Source: Aliivibrio fischeri ATCC 7744 = JCM 18803 = DSM 507
GTDB taxonomy: Bacteria > Pseudomonadota > Gammaproteobacteria > Enterobacterales > Vibrionaceae
DNA: 64,000 bases
Reading direction: 5' to 3'
Assembly (NCBI RefSeq): GCF_023983475.1
Contig: NZ_CP092713.1
Location: 806,001-870,000, forward strand
Below, in pieces: positions 1 to 8,288 of this stretch (positions within the stretch are counted from its first letter, which is position 1; the number at the start of each line of letters is the position of its first letter). The notes under the pieces were generated by a model. The model saw only the letters and a list, made by a program, of their open reading frames with translations, did not search any database and had not been told where the DNA came from. The translations under genes were made by a program, and so were the position numbers.

Positions 1-1
1 C

Positions 2-73
2 GTTATGCTAAAACAAGATAACACTCACCCAGAAACCCTTAACGCTCAATCGCTTATTAGCGCAAGTAATTAG
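2..73 (+). CDS. 3' end of an upstream gene (partial)
   Basis: A reading frame is open from the window edge to a TAG stop at 71-73, seven bases before the ATG of the ABC ATPase. Only about 23 residues are visible, ending in LISASN, so no family can be named. The spacing, and the fact that the stop overlaps the ribosome binding site of the next gene, suggest it is the preceding gene of the same operon, possibly the membrane-fusion subunit that often precedes MacB-type ABC genes. That assignment is a guess. The stretch could also be non-coding. Confidence 0.4.
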   Translation, partial: VMLKQDNTHPETLNAQSLISASN

Positions 74-79
74 GAGATA

Positions 80-766
80 ATGATGATCAGTTTTAAAGGT
101 ATAGAAAAAACGTATCAGCTTGGCTCTCAGAGAGTGGAGGCTCTGAAAAAAGTAGATGGTTTTATCATAAAAGGCAGCATGGTGGCGTTATGCGGACCAT
201 CGGGATCAGGTAAAAGTACCTTATTAAACATCTTAGGCTTACTTGATATGGATTATCAGGGAGAAATAAAAATGGACGGTGAGTTTTACCCTAAAGACCC
301 TATTGAAGCCGCTAAGTTACGACGTCACCAACTGGGCTTTGTGTTTCAGCGTTTTAATTTAGTTCCCGTGATGACCGCATTAGAGAACGTAGCATACCCA
401 TTAGTATTAAATGGATACAGCAGTAAAGATCAAACGCTCTTAGCCATTGAGATGTTAGAAAAAGTGGGACTAGGTGATTTTATTCACCATCGACCAGATA
501 ATCTTTCTGGTGGACAACAGCAACGTGTCGCCATTGCTCGTGCCTTAGTTCATAAACCAAGTTTGGTTATTGCGGATGAGCCAACAGCCAGTTTAGATAG
601 CCAAACCGCAGAGACCGTGATTGATATTATGAAAGCGCTCGGGAAGGAAATTGGCACCACCTTTATTGTTGCAACGCATGATTATCGAATGGCGCAACAT
701 TGCGATACGTGCATCAACTTACTGGATGGAACCATCAGCAAGGAGGCCGTGTCATGGGCAAGTTAA
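80..766 (+). CDS. ABC transporter ATP-binding protein (MacB/LolD type)
   Basis: This is the cytoplasmic ATPase of an ABC transporter of the MacB/LolD group, which powers a FtsX-like permease. Visible motifs are Walker A GPSGSGKST (residues 39-47), a Q-loop at Q90, the signature LSGGQQQR (142-149), Walker B LVIADE with the D-loop SLD just after, and the H-loop ATHD near the end. The length of 228 aa is normal for the family. The start has tandem ATGs at 80 and 83 behind TAGGAG. It overlaps the permease gene by 13 bp, which implies translational coupling. With the LolA-like and barrel genes downstream it probably serves envelope export or lipid/lipoprotein handling. The substrate cannot be read from sequence. 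Confidence 0.93.
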   Translation: MMISFKGIEKTYQLGSQRVEALKKVDGFIIKGSMVALCGPSGSGKSTLLNILGLLDMDYQGEIKMDGEFYPKDPIEAAKLRRHQLGFVFQRFNLVPVMTALENVAYPLVLNGYSSKDQTLLAIEMLEKVGLGDFIHHRPDNLSGGQQQRVAIARALVHKPSLVIADEPTASLDSQTAETVIDIMKALGKEIGTTFIVATHDYRMAQHCDTCINLLDGTISKEAVSWAS

Positions 767-2022
767 TTTCACTATTACCTTATTCTCTGCGTTTAGCGTG
801 GTTGAATTTATTGCGAAACGGCCGTCGTAGCGCACTTTCTATCTTAATTATTACGATTGCCGTATTTGCATTAACCAGTGCGGGTGGGTTTGGTTTATAT
901 ACTTATGACTCATTGAAAGAATCGACAGCAAGAGATACGGGCCATCTTACATTAAGCCAACCGGGTTACTTTGAAAGCGATGAAGAGATGCCATTAAGTA
1001 ATGGATTATCTGATACATCAGAATTAATTCGCACGATTATGAAATACGATGAAGTAAGAGGCGTACAACCTCGAATTGATTTTACTGGGCTAATTTCTAA
1101 TGGCGTAAAATCGACGATTTTCATGGGAACTGGGGTGAACGATCGAGAGTTCGATATGAAAGGCCCATTTTTAGACATGAGATCAGGAAAAACGTTAACC
1201 GACATTACCTCAAGTCGATACGATGTCATGGAGCCTGAAATCATGCTTGGGGTCGATTTAGCGAGAAACCTCAACGTCAGTGTGGGTGATTGGGTAACTT
1301 TACTGGCAACCACCAGCGAAGGGGCACTTAATGCGTTTGATTTTAAAGTGCATGGCACCTATTCAACGGGGGTTCCCGAGTTAGATAAACGTCAGCTTTA
1401 TATTCATATCGATTCTGCACAAGAGTTACTGTTATCAGAGAAAGTAAGCACCTTATCGGTCTTTTTATTTGATACTGAAAAAACTGCCGAGTTACATCAA
1501 CGATTAGCTCAAGAGTTAGAAACAATGCCACTTGATTACGACGTTGAAATCACTCCATGGCAAGAGCGCGCATTTTTCTACAACAAAGTGAAAGATTTAT
1601 ATGATCTTATCTTTGGTGTGATGGGCTTTGTGATGGGGCTAGTGGTATTTGTGGCGTTATTTAATACCATGACGATGTCCGTAACAGAAAGAACACGTGA
1701 AATCGGCACTTTATCCGCATTAGGCAGCTATCCTAACGAGATCATTCACTCATTCTTACGAGAAGCGGGCTTACTTGCAGTGATAGGTGTGGTTCTTGGT
1801 GCAGTAATAACAGCCTTAACGACAATACTGCTGTTGGTGGTTGATGTGCAGATGCCACCACCACCGGGAAGAACGGATGGGTACCCACTGAATATTTATT
1901 TCTCATTTGAATTAGTGGCTTATGCAGGCGTTGGTGTTGTGTGTATTTGTTTACTGGCAGCGTACTTATCTGCCAAAAAAGGCGTAAAAAAACCCATTAC
2001 GGAGGCGCTTATTTATGTCTAA
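754..2022 (+). CDS. ABC transporter permease (FtsX/MacB-like)
   Basis: This is the inner-membrane permease partner of the preceding ATPase. Starting at ATG 754 it is 422 aa; an AAGGAGG ribosome binding site lies at 740-746, so the longer open frame from 700 is not the real start. The topology is MacB/LolE-like: one N-terminal membrane helix after LAWLNLLRNGRR, a large periplasmic domain of about 230 residues, then three C-terminal helices, the first near LIFGVMGFVMGLVVFVALF. The ERTREIGTLSALG stretch after that helix is the usual FtsX coupling region. The stop overlaps the next gene's ATG. The family is mechanotransmissive rather than a classical importer, so an export or envelope role is expected. 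Confidence 0.9.
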   Translation: MGKLISLLPYSLRLAWLNLLRNGRRSALSILIITIAVFALTSAGGFGLYTYDSLKESTARDTGHLTLSQPGYFESDEEMPLSNGLSDTSELIRTIMKYDEVRGVQPRIDFTGLISNGVKSTIFMGTGVNDREFDMKGPFLDMRSGKTLTDITSSRYDVMEPEIMLGVDLARNLNVSVGDWVTLLATTSEGALNAFDFKVHGTYSTGVPELDKRQLYIHIDSAQELLLSEKVSTLSVFLFDTEKTAELHQRLAQELETMPLDYDVEITPWQERAFFYNKVKDLYDLIFGVMGFVMGLVVFVALFNTMTMSVTERTREIGTLSALGSYPNEIIHSFLREAGLLAVIGVVLGAVITALTTILLLVVDVQMPPPPGRTDGYPLNIYFSFELVAYAGVGVVCICLLAAYLSAKKGVKKPITEALIYV

Positions 2023-2812
2023 ATTATCTCACTTATTTATTCTGTTTGTGCTTATTGGTTTTCAATCTACTGCAATCGCAACAACGCAAAATATTGATAA
2101 CACGCACAGCCTAACTGAGGCTCGAGTGAAACAATTGGTGAAAAAGGCCGATGATTTTCGCTTAGGTGAAAGTTCAGCAAAAGTGGTTTCTGAGGTTAAG
2201 CTATACAAAAATGAGGAGCTAGATAAAACACGCCAATACACGGTATACACACGAGAAGATCGAGAATCTTTGGTGTTGTTTAATTCTCAAGTGGAAGCCG
2301 GACAAAAGATGCTGATGCTAGGGGATAACTATTGGTTACTCATGCCCAAAAGCCGCCGCCCAATCCGCATTACACCGATGCAAAAATTACTCGGTGAAGC
2401 CTCAGTGGGTGACATTTCAACGTTAACGTGGAGTGAAGATTATCAAGGTGAGTGGGTCGAATCGACAACAGTCGAACTAACCGATGGTCAAACGGTTCAA
2501 ACTGAAAAGATTAAACTAAAAGCGACAACAAAAGGCGCGAGTTATTTCACTATCGATTTATGGTTAGAGCAAGGAACGGGTTTTCCGATTAAAGCTGATC
2601 TCTATTTACGTTCAGGAAAAATGGCTAAAGAAGCGTGGTTTATTAAAGGGATAAGAGAAGGCGAAACCAAAGTGATCTCAATGGTGTTAAATGATCAAAT
2701 TCAAACCAATCAAAAAACGGTGATTGAATATAAAGAAATTACACCAACAGAGATTGCCGATAAATATTATAACCCTGCTTATCTGTCACGCACCAAACAG
2801 TTGGATTTGTGA
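2015..2812 (+). CDS. LolA-like outer-membrane lipoprotein-sorting family protein
   Basis: A 265-aa secreted protein with a signal peptide at residues 1-22 (hydrophobic core LFILFVLIGF, cleavage after AIA). The mature part has the pattern of the LolA-like family annotated as outer membrane lipoprotein-sorting protein: VKLYKNEELDKTRQY strands, then NYWLLMPKSRRPIRITPMQKLLGEAS, then repeated amphipathic strands. These proteins are expected to be periplasmic and carry or sense lipid. The start overlaps the permease stop by 8 bp and the stop overlaps the next gene, so the four envelope genes are likely made together. It is not the housekeeping LolA; the link to ABC permeases is known for this family but its cargo is not. 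Confidence 0.78.
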   Translation: MSKLSHLFILFVLIGFQSTAIATTQNIDNTHSLTEARVKQLVKKADDFRLGESSAKVVSEVKLYKNEELDKTRQYTVYTREDRESLVLFNSQVEAGQKMLMLGDNYWLLMPKSRRPIRITPMQKLLGEASVGDISTLTWSEDYQGEWVESTTVELTDGQTVQTEKIKLKATTKGASYFTIDLWLEQGTGFPIKADLYLRSGKMAKEAWFIKGIREGETKVISMVLNDQIQTNQKTVIEYKEITPTEIADKYYNPAYLSRTKQLDL

Positions 2813-2814
2813 TC

Positions 2815-4071
2815 ATGAAACCTTGGCTAGAACGGCTAGTATATTGTAGTGCTTGGGTGGCTTCTTTAAGCGCTCAAGCTTCTGAGATGACTTTCGAGTG
2901 GGATTGGATGCTGAGTGCCGAAACGGTTCAACAGCGAGAGACGGTTTTTTCTCCAATGACAGACAATGAACACCAAGAGTCGTTTAATGGGCTATTGGAT
3001 GTTCAAATCGGTTATCAGAACTGGAATGCGGTGGTGGCTCTTAAAGGCAATGATCTTTATTCCCAATCTAGCATTCAATCAGAAGATAAAAGTGCAGAAG
3101 CTGAGTTAATTGTCAGTGAATTATTTTGGCAAAGCAGCATTGATATTGCCGATATTCCATTGGATTTACAACTAGGTAAAGTAAGAGTCGATTGGGGTGT
3201 TGGTTATGGTTATCGCCCGCTGGATATTTTTACGCCTTATCGTCGAAACCCTGTTGGTATACAGGTAGAGGAAGGGGCCGGTGTCGCTTCGGTCTCTTAT
3301 TTTGATGATCAAGGTGAATGGTCGTTAATTTATACCGACTCATCATGGACGCAGCAAAAAGGAAGTGAGTTAGAAGAGCAAAGTGAACAGCAAGGGATTG
3401 GCATAAGACGCTATGCGTTAGTGGGAGATACAGAATACCAATGGGTCGCTTATTATGATGATGTTCGACAAGGGTTATTGGGCGCAAGTGTTGTTACAGT
3501 GCTAGATACCGCGTGGGAGTTTCATGGATCGGCAGTGTATCAATCCAAGTATCTTTCTTATCAGCAGCCAAGTATCACACGTTATCCTGTCACGTTAGAA
3601 AAAGAAGAAAATGCCTATCAAGCGCTAGTAGGGTTAACTTGGGCAAATGAAATCGGAAGCAGTGTCGTTGTAGAGTATTGGTATGACAGTCGAGCATGGA
3701 GTAAAAACGAGTGGAATAATGCGCTTACTGTAGCAACACCGTCATATCAACAAGGCTTTAATCATGTCAATATGGTTCAACATAACATGATGTTTCATTG
3801 GAGTTTGGATCCTAACGCATGGACAGCGTGGCAGTGGAGTAAAGACATCTCATGGTTAAGTCAGTTTACCCCAACATTTGATGTCTTGTATTCACCAGAA
3901 GATAACGGAGTGATAGCAACGCAATGGCTAAATTATTTGCTTCATGATTCAGGTGATTCAAGTGTGGAAATGGAACTTGCCGCGCGTTTTTTGACAGGAA
4001 AAAGCGACTCAGCGTATGCAAATTTATCCGATAAGCATATGCTGTTACTGAATATAAAAGGACGATTCTAA
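2815..4071 (+). CDS. Predicted outer-membrane beta-barrel protein
   Basis: A protein of about 418 aa with a signal peptide ending near LSAQASE. The mature chain has many alternating amphipathic strands rich in W and Y and ends in LNIKGRF, the C-terminal aromatic typical of proteins inserted by the BAM complex. No family is recognised with certainty; the QLGKVRVDWGVGYGYRPLDIF segment recalls DUF1302-like barrels. ATG 2815 is preferred; GTG 2809 in the same frame overlaps the previous stop. It lies between the LolA-like gene and the sensor kinase in a run of overlapping genes. It probably forms the outer-membrane part of the ABC/LolA-like system, which is an inference from context. Confidence 0.72.
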   Translation: MKPWLERLVYCSAWVASLSAQASEMTFEWDWMLSAETVQQRETVFSPMTDNEHQESFNGLLDVQIGYQNWNAVVALKGNDLYSQSSIQSEDKSAEAELIVSELFWQSSIDIADIPLDLQLGKVRVDWGVGYGYRPLDIFTPYRRNPVGIQVEEGAGVASVSYFDDQGEWSLIYTDSSWTQQKGSELEEQSEQQGIGIRRYALVGDTEYQWVAYYDDVRQGLLGASVVTVLDTAWEFHGSAVYQSKYLSYQQPSITRYPVTLEKEENAYQALVGLTWANEIGSSVVVEYWYDSRAWSKNEWNNALTVATPSYQQGFNHVNMVQHNMMFHWSLDPNAWTAWQWSKDISWLSQFTPTFDVLYSPEDNGVIATQWLNYLLHDSGDSSVEMELAARFLTGKSDSAYANLSDKHMLLLNIKGRF

Positions 4072-5123
4072 TGAGTGAGCGAAAAGAAACGATAATGCAA
4101 TTAGTGAAAAGTTTACTTATCACAACGGTATTCTGTGTGGTTATCGCCATGATGACGAGCAATATTTGGCCATCACCATTTTATGAGCACATCATTATTA
4201 GTTTGGGTTATGGCTATAGTGCCGTTTTATGCTCATTTGTCTTAGAGAATAACTTTCCCACTTTAAAAAAAGCGTATTCCACCGTATTAGCTATGGTGCT
4301 TTCTATCACATTGGGTACATTTCACGCATCATTATGGCTAAATAAATATGACGATTTCGCCACCTTAGAAGCACTTCAGCCCATTGTATTATTAGGGTTA
4401 ATCTTTACTGCTATTTGTTTCTATTACTTTCACGCAACTGAGAAAACCATGATAGCAGAGCAAGCGTTGGCACTCTCTAAACGTAAACAGCTAGAGCAAG
4501 AAAAGGCGCTAGTATTAAGCCAATTAAGTCAGCTTCAAAGTCAAATTGAGCCACATTTTTTATTTAATACATTGGCGAATATCAGTGCGTTAATTGAGTT
4601 AGACAGCAATAAAGCAAAATTGATGCTAGAAAAGCTGACGGATTTACTCCGAGGATCGCTAAAAACAAACCGGAATCCATTAATTACCGTTGAGCAAGAA
4701 ATTGAGTTATTAAATGCTTATTTATCGATTCAACAGATCCGCTTAGGGGATCGTTTAACGTATGAGATTGATAATCAGATAATTGAGCCTATTTCTCTGC
4801 CACCTCTGTTAATTCAGCCTCTGGTTGAAAATGCCATTACTCACGGTATAGAGCCGAGTGCGCAGGGAGGGCAGCTTATGGTTCAGTTTAAGCAAGAGAA
4901 TAATCAGTTTATTGTTGTTATCTCTGATAATGGAGTTGGATTGGAGTTAGTGTCACCAAGTAAAGGACATGGGATGAGCTTAAATAATATCAAACAGCGA
5001 TTGCATGATTTGTTCGATGGCAGTGCTTCCGTTCGTATCACTGAAAATAAAGACGGTGGTGTAAATGCAGAGCTGACAATTCCATCGGATAAATTACTTC
5101 AACTAAATAGGGAGTATTCATGA
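4071..5123 (+). CDS. LytS/YehU-type sensor histidine kinase
   Basis: A 350-aa membrane sensor kinase of the His_kinase (LytS/AlgZ) class. About four hydrophobic segments lie at residues 11-30, 40-60, 70-90 and 104-122, followed by a coiled linker rich in Q, E and L. The phospho-acceptor box QIEPHFLFNTLANI places the histidine at H162. The ATPase part shows LPPLLIQPLVENAITHGIEP (N-box) and ISDNGVG (G-box). There is no large extracytoplasmic domain, so the signal is probably sensed in or at the membrane. The ATG overlaps the barrel stop (TAATGAG), and the gene overlaps the response regulator by 4 bp. It likely responds to the state of the co-encoded envelope system. Confidence 0.9.
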   Translation: MSERKETIMQLVKSLLITTVFCVVIAMMTSNIWPSPFYEHIIISLGYGYSAVLCSFVLENNFPTLKKAYSTVLAMVLSITLGTFHASLWLNKYDDFATLEALQPIVLLGLIFTAICFYYFHATEKTMIAEQALALSKRKQLEQEKALVLSQLSQLQSQIEPHFLFNTLANISALIELDSNKAKLMLEKLTDLLRGSLKTNRNPLITVEQEIELLNAYLSIQQIRLGDRLTYEIDNQIIEPISLPPLLIQPLVENAITHGIEPSAQGGQLMVQFKQENNQFIVVISDNGVGLELVSPSKGHGMSLNNIKQRLHDLFDGSASVRITENKDGGVNAELTIPSDKLLQLNREYS

Positions 5124-5923
5124 GTCAATCCATTACCGCCGTTATTGCCGATGATGAGCCATTATTACGCTTTCATTTAGAAAAAATGTTATCCGATCTT
5201 TGGCTTGATTTAGATATTGTAGCGGTATGTGCTAACGGTAAAGAAGCGCTTGATGCAATAGAGCAACACCAACCGGATATCGCCTTTTTAGATATAAAAA
5301 TGCCAGAATTAGATGGTATGGCATTGGCAGCAAAATTACAAAAAAGTACCGTAGCGCCGTTAATTGTGTTCATTACCGCTTACGACGAATTTGCGGTAAA
5401 AGCGTTTGAAAATAATGCGATTGATTATGTGTTAAAACCCATCTCTGAAACCAGACTTGAAGCTACCTGTGAAAAACTAAAACAAAGGTTAACTCAGCAA
5501 AATAAACATTCAGAGCCTAAACAAAATCAAAATGTATTGAGTGAGCTTTTTGCTCAGATACAACAGTTATCTGCACAGCAACAACCAGAATATTTAAGCT
5601 GGATTAAAGCGTACAAAGGTGAGGATCTGCATTTAATTTCTGTTTCAGATGTCTTGTATTTTAAAGCAGAAGATAAATACGTTTCGGTTTATGCCAAGCA
5701 AAATGATATCAACATAACGGAATACCTTATTCGCAGTTCGCTAAAAGAGTTACAGCAAAAGATCAATCCTGATCATTTTTGGCAAATTCACCGTTCAAGT
5801 ATCGTTAATGTTGCTCAAATAGAAAAAGTGAAAAAGGATTTACTGGGGCATTTGTGTGTTCACATTGGTGGTGTGAAATTACCCGTAAGCAGAAGTGCTC
5901 AAAGTTTGTTTAAAGGGATGTAA
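5120..5923 (+). CDS. LytTR-family response regulator
   Basis: A 267-aa response regulator. The N-terminal receiver has the acidic pair D11/D12, the phospho-acceptor D58 in AFLDIKMPELDGM, the conserved T in FITAYDEF and the K in VLKPIS. A Q-rich linker follows. The C-terminal half is a LytTR DNA-binding domain (DVLYFKAEDKYVSVY ... FWQIHRSSIVNVAQIEKV ... VKLPVSRS). It is the cognate partner of the upstream kinase by 4-bp overlap. LytTR regulators bind paired repeats with roughly 21-bp spacing; no such pair could be placed, because the operon promoter lies upstream of this window. It probably autoregulates the operon. Confidence 0.92.
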   Translation: MSQSITAVIADDEPLLRFHLEKMLSDLWLDLDIVAVCANGKEALDAIEQHQPDIAFLDIKMPELDGMALAAKLQKSTVAPLIVFITAYDEFAVKAFENNAIDYVLKPISETRLEATCEKLKQRLTQQNKHSEPKQNQNVLSELFAQIQQLSAQQQPEYLSWIKAYKGEDLHLISVSDVLYFKAEDKYVSVYAKQNDINITEYLIRSSLKELQQKINPDHFWQIHRSSIVNVAQIEKVKKDLLGHLCVHIGGVKLPVSRSAQSLFKGM

Positions 5924-5952
5924 AAATTCACATTGAATAAATATAAGAAAAT

Positions 5953-5984
5953 AAAACCGTCCACGCACAGTGAACGGTTTATTG
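5953..5984. terminator. Bidirectional rho-independent terminator
   Basis: The stem AAACCGT / ACGGTTT, extended inward by CAC/GTG, lies between the convergent response-regulator and choloylglycine-hydrolase genes. A-rich sequence on the left and TTTATT on the right give a U-tract on both strands, so it can end transcription from either side. Confidence 0.75.
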
Positions 5985-6000
5985 ATATTAATGACTACTA

Positions 6001-6957
6001 TTATTTATATAGCGGTAGCGGTTTAAAATCTGTATTTTCAATAATTGATTTATAGTTCCACTCTAAATTATTCCATGTGTCATTGAAGTGATAAGAAAAA
6101 ATAGTTTCACCAGTAGTTAGGTTTGTTGTCATTTGCCATTCCGTAGCATATGTGGATTTTTTACCATTTAAAATATTAGCAGCATCTTGTGGAATAGTAG
6201 GTGCAACACTAAATACTTTTAGCATTGCATTACGTGAAGATGTAGCACCTTTAAGTTGAGATCTAAAATAAGTTGCTTCTTTAAATCTATCTTCGGGATT
6301 AGTATTTCCTTTTGAACCAAAATTAACGCCAGGACCAAACTTTTTGATTGTTTTAACATTATCTAAATGAATTTGCTGAGAAGGTTGATTTGTCATTACC
6401 ATTGCATCTTCACCTCGATAGATTTTTAAACCATCAGCGTCATATTCAATAACTGCACGGTCTCCAGTTTTATCAGTTATAGCCCAATGGAGAAGGATTG
6501 GAGCTGGAGCCCCTGGCATAGAAACCGAACCAACTTTTAACGTTTTAAGATGAGTTACCGCTTCCTCTACACTCGAATACATTGCTAAAATATACCCGCC
6601 AAGTTCTAATTGGCTAACAGAGTCTTTTTCAGCTTTTGGTAGAGTCATTGGTTTGTAATAAAGCCCATTCATCTGCAAGCCTTTTTCATTTACAGCATCA
6701 TGTATAAGACCGCTATAAGCTAAAATGCCAGCAATTGTATATTTAGTTTTATAAGTATCGCCAGTTGGTGTTCCATGTAAATTGCGAACTGTGCCTGCTT
6801 CGATACGAGTGAGTGTTGGGAAAGAGTTTTCGGACCAGTCTTGAGTTCGGCTAATAATCATACCATAGTCGGATAACCACCCTACAGTTGTACAAGCAAA
6901 ACTAATGCTACTGAATAATGCGGCAATACACATTGTTGTTTTGATGAATTTATTCAT
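6001..6957 (-). CDS. Choloylglycine hydrolase / linear amide C-N hydrolase (copy 1)
   Basis: A secreted N-terminal nucleophile hydrolase of 318 aa, of the family that includes bile salt hydrolases, penicillin V acylases and Gram-negative AHL acylases. The signal peptide is cut so that Cys22 (SFA|CTTVGW) becomes the catalytic N-terminus. Family residues are visible: the Arg and Asp in SRTQDWS, Asn in QMNGLYY, Asn in VMTNQPS and Arg in NPEDRFKEA. The likely reaction is hydrolysis of the amide of an N-acylated small molecule in the periplasm. Substrate cannot be chosen from sequence. Its neighbour at 7044 is a diverged paralogue and a third lies at 23980. Transcription probably starts in the short AT-rich gap upstream. 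Confidence 0.9.
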   Translation of the reverse strand: MNKFIKTTMCIAALFSSISFACTTVGWLSDYGMIISRTQDWSENSFPTLTRIEAGTVRNLHGTPTGDTYKTKYTIAGILAYSGLIHDAVNEKGLQMNGLYYKPMTLPKAEKDSVSQLELGGYILAMYSSVEEAVTHLKTLKVGSVSMPGAPAPILLHWAITDKTGDRAVIEYDADGLKIYRGEDAMVMTNQPSQQIHLDNVKTIKKFGPGVNFGSKGNTNPEDRFKEATYFRSQLKGATSSRNAMLKVFSVAPTIPQDAANILNGKKSTYATEWQMTTNLTTGETIFSYHFNDTWNNLEWNYKSIIENTDFKPLPLYK

Positions 6958-7043
6958 TTTTGCTCCATATATATTATTTTTTATTAAATACTTATTAGTT
7001 GGTTTATGAGATAATTAAATTAAATTAAATTTATTTAATGGTA

Positions 7044-8150
7044 TTAGTTAGAGTTAATTTTTATTTTATCAAACTCGAAGCTCATTGGTATTTCAAATGT
7101 TTTTACTTTCCCATCTTTAAAATTAATTTCATTTAAATCAATCAACTTTACACTAGGGCTATAAAAAGAACGGATATACATTTTTTTATTTCTTAAATCA
7201 CTAACTGTTGTCCATTGAGAATACATTGAATATTCTTTTCCATCAGAGTGGCGATAACGTTTAAACCCTTTAGGAATATCAAAGTTATTTAAGATATTAA
7301 ATGCGGCATGAACGCCTTCTAATGCTGTATCAAAGGGTTCTGCTGTTTGGCTATACATAGCAGCTCTTATAAATCTAGATTCAGATGTTATTTCGCCAGA
7401 TATACTTTCTAGTCTATCAATATCGAGACCTGTCCTCATTACTTCTTTTGATTTATTCTGAAAAGGTACGGGCTGGTCAATTGGCAAGTTGGTGAATTGT
7501 TTTAAATTTTGTTGATGCCAATCAAATCTTGGTTTATTGGTTATCGCTCCTAATGGGTTATCAAAAATATGTAACTCACCATTTAAATACTCAATGACAA
7601 CAGAATTACCTTGTGCATCATTGACAGCAAGGTGGATCTTAGGGGAAACGTTCCAGTCTTTATAATAAGGATAAGGTATTGCATCAACCACATTTACTTT
7701 ACTAAGTAGCCACCTTACTTCATCAACATTTTTTGCTTGAGATATTATATAAGTAGGAAGTTGCCAGCCACCGATTGAATTTTTGGCTTTTGAGGGGATA
7801 TACTTTTGATATATTGCTTGCTCATATGGTTGAAAATAGAATACACCAACTTGAAGGCCATGCTCATTAAGCCCTTCAACTGCTTGTTCAACTTCAAATG
7901 GAGTAGCTGCTACAAAACCATATTTACTTTTCCACTGTTTTCCATTGCTACCATCTGGCGTATAACCTTGAAATGTGTAATCTCGCGGGAAAATTTTCCA
8001 GTTAACTTCGAATACATCATCTCCAAATTCTTCGGTTCTACCAAATATTGGTGAACCATCGTTAGCAACTAGTCTTATTCCAGTACATGCTTGTGCAATA
8101 CCAGTTAGGAATACGCTAGTGAAGATTAAAAATATCATTATATTTTTCAT
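7044..8150 (-). CDS. Choloylglycine hydrolase / linear amide C-N hydrolase (copy 2)
   Basis: A 368-aa secreted Ntn hydrolase, longer than copies 1 and 3. The signal peptide ends GIAQA|CTGIRL, giving catalytic Cys22. The motif after the nucleophile is GRTEEFG, with Glu where copies 1 and 3 have Asp (RTQDWS, RTMDWS); Glu at this place is known in part of the family, so this is a subgroup sign rather than a defect. Other family features are GLNEHGLQVGVFYF, AITNKPRFDWH and ESRFIRAAMYS, and a C-terminal IDLNEINFKDGK tail resembling Gram-negative penicillin V acylases. It lies 86 bp downstream of nothing on its own strand except the AraC gene and may be co-transcribed with copy 1. Substrate unknown. 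Confidence 0.88.
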   Translation of the reverse strand: MKNIMIFLIFTSVFLTGIAQACTGIRLVANDGSPIFGRTEEFGDDVFEVNWKIFPRDYTFQGYTPDGSNGKQWKSKYGFVAATPFEVEQAVEGLNEHGLQVGVFYFQPYEQAIYQKYIPSKAKNSIGGWQLPTYIISQAKNVDEVRWLLSKVNVVDAIPYPYYKDWNVSPKIHLAVNDAQGNSVVIEYLNGELHIFDNPLGAITNKPRFDWHQQNLKQFTNLPIDQPVPFQNKSKEVMRTGLDIDRLESISGEITSESRFIRAAMYSQTAEPFDTALEGVHAAFNILNNFDIPKGFKRYRHSDGKEYSMYSQWTTVSDLRNKKMYIRSFYSPSVKLIDLNEINFKDGKVKTFEIPMSFEFDKIKINSN

Positions 8151-8288
8151 CGTAGTACCTTATTATTTAAAATAAATTAATTTACTGTAATAACCGATTT
8201 TTATTCTAAATAAAATTTCAATAATATTTGTGATGCAAGTCTTCTGATGAAAAAATGGCACGAGCTGCTAAATCATTGTCTGATTTAG

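Noticed and set aside
700..753. Longer start of the ABC permease
   Set aside because: No ribosome binding site before it, and it would overlap the ATPase by 67 bp; AAGGAGG before ATG 754 decides the start.
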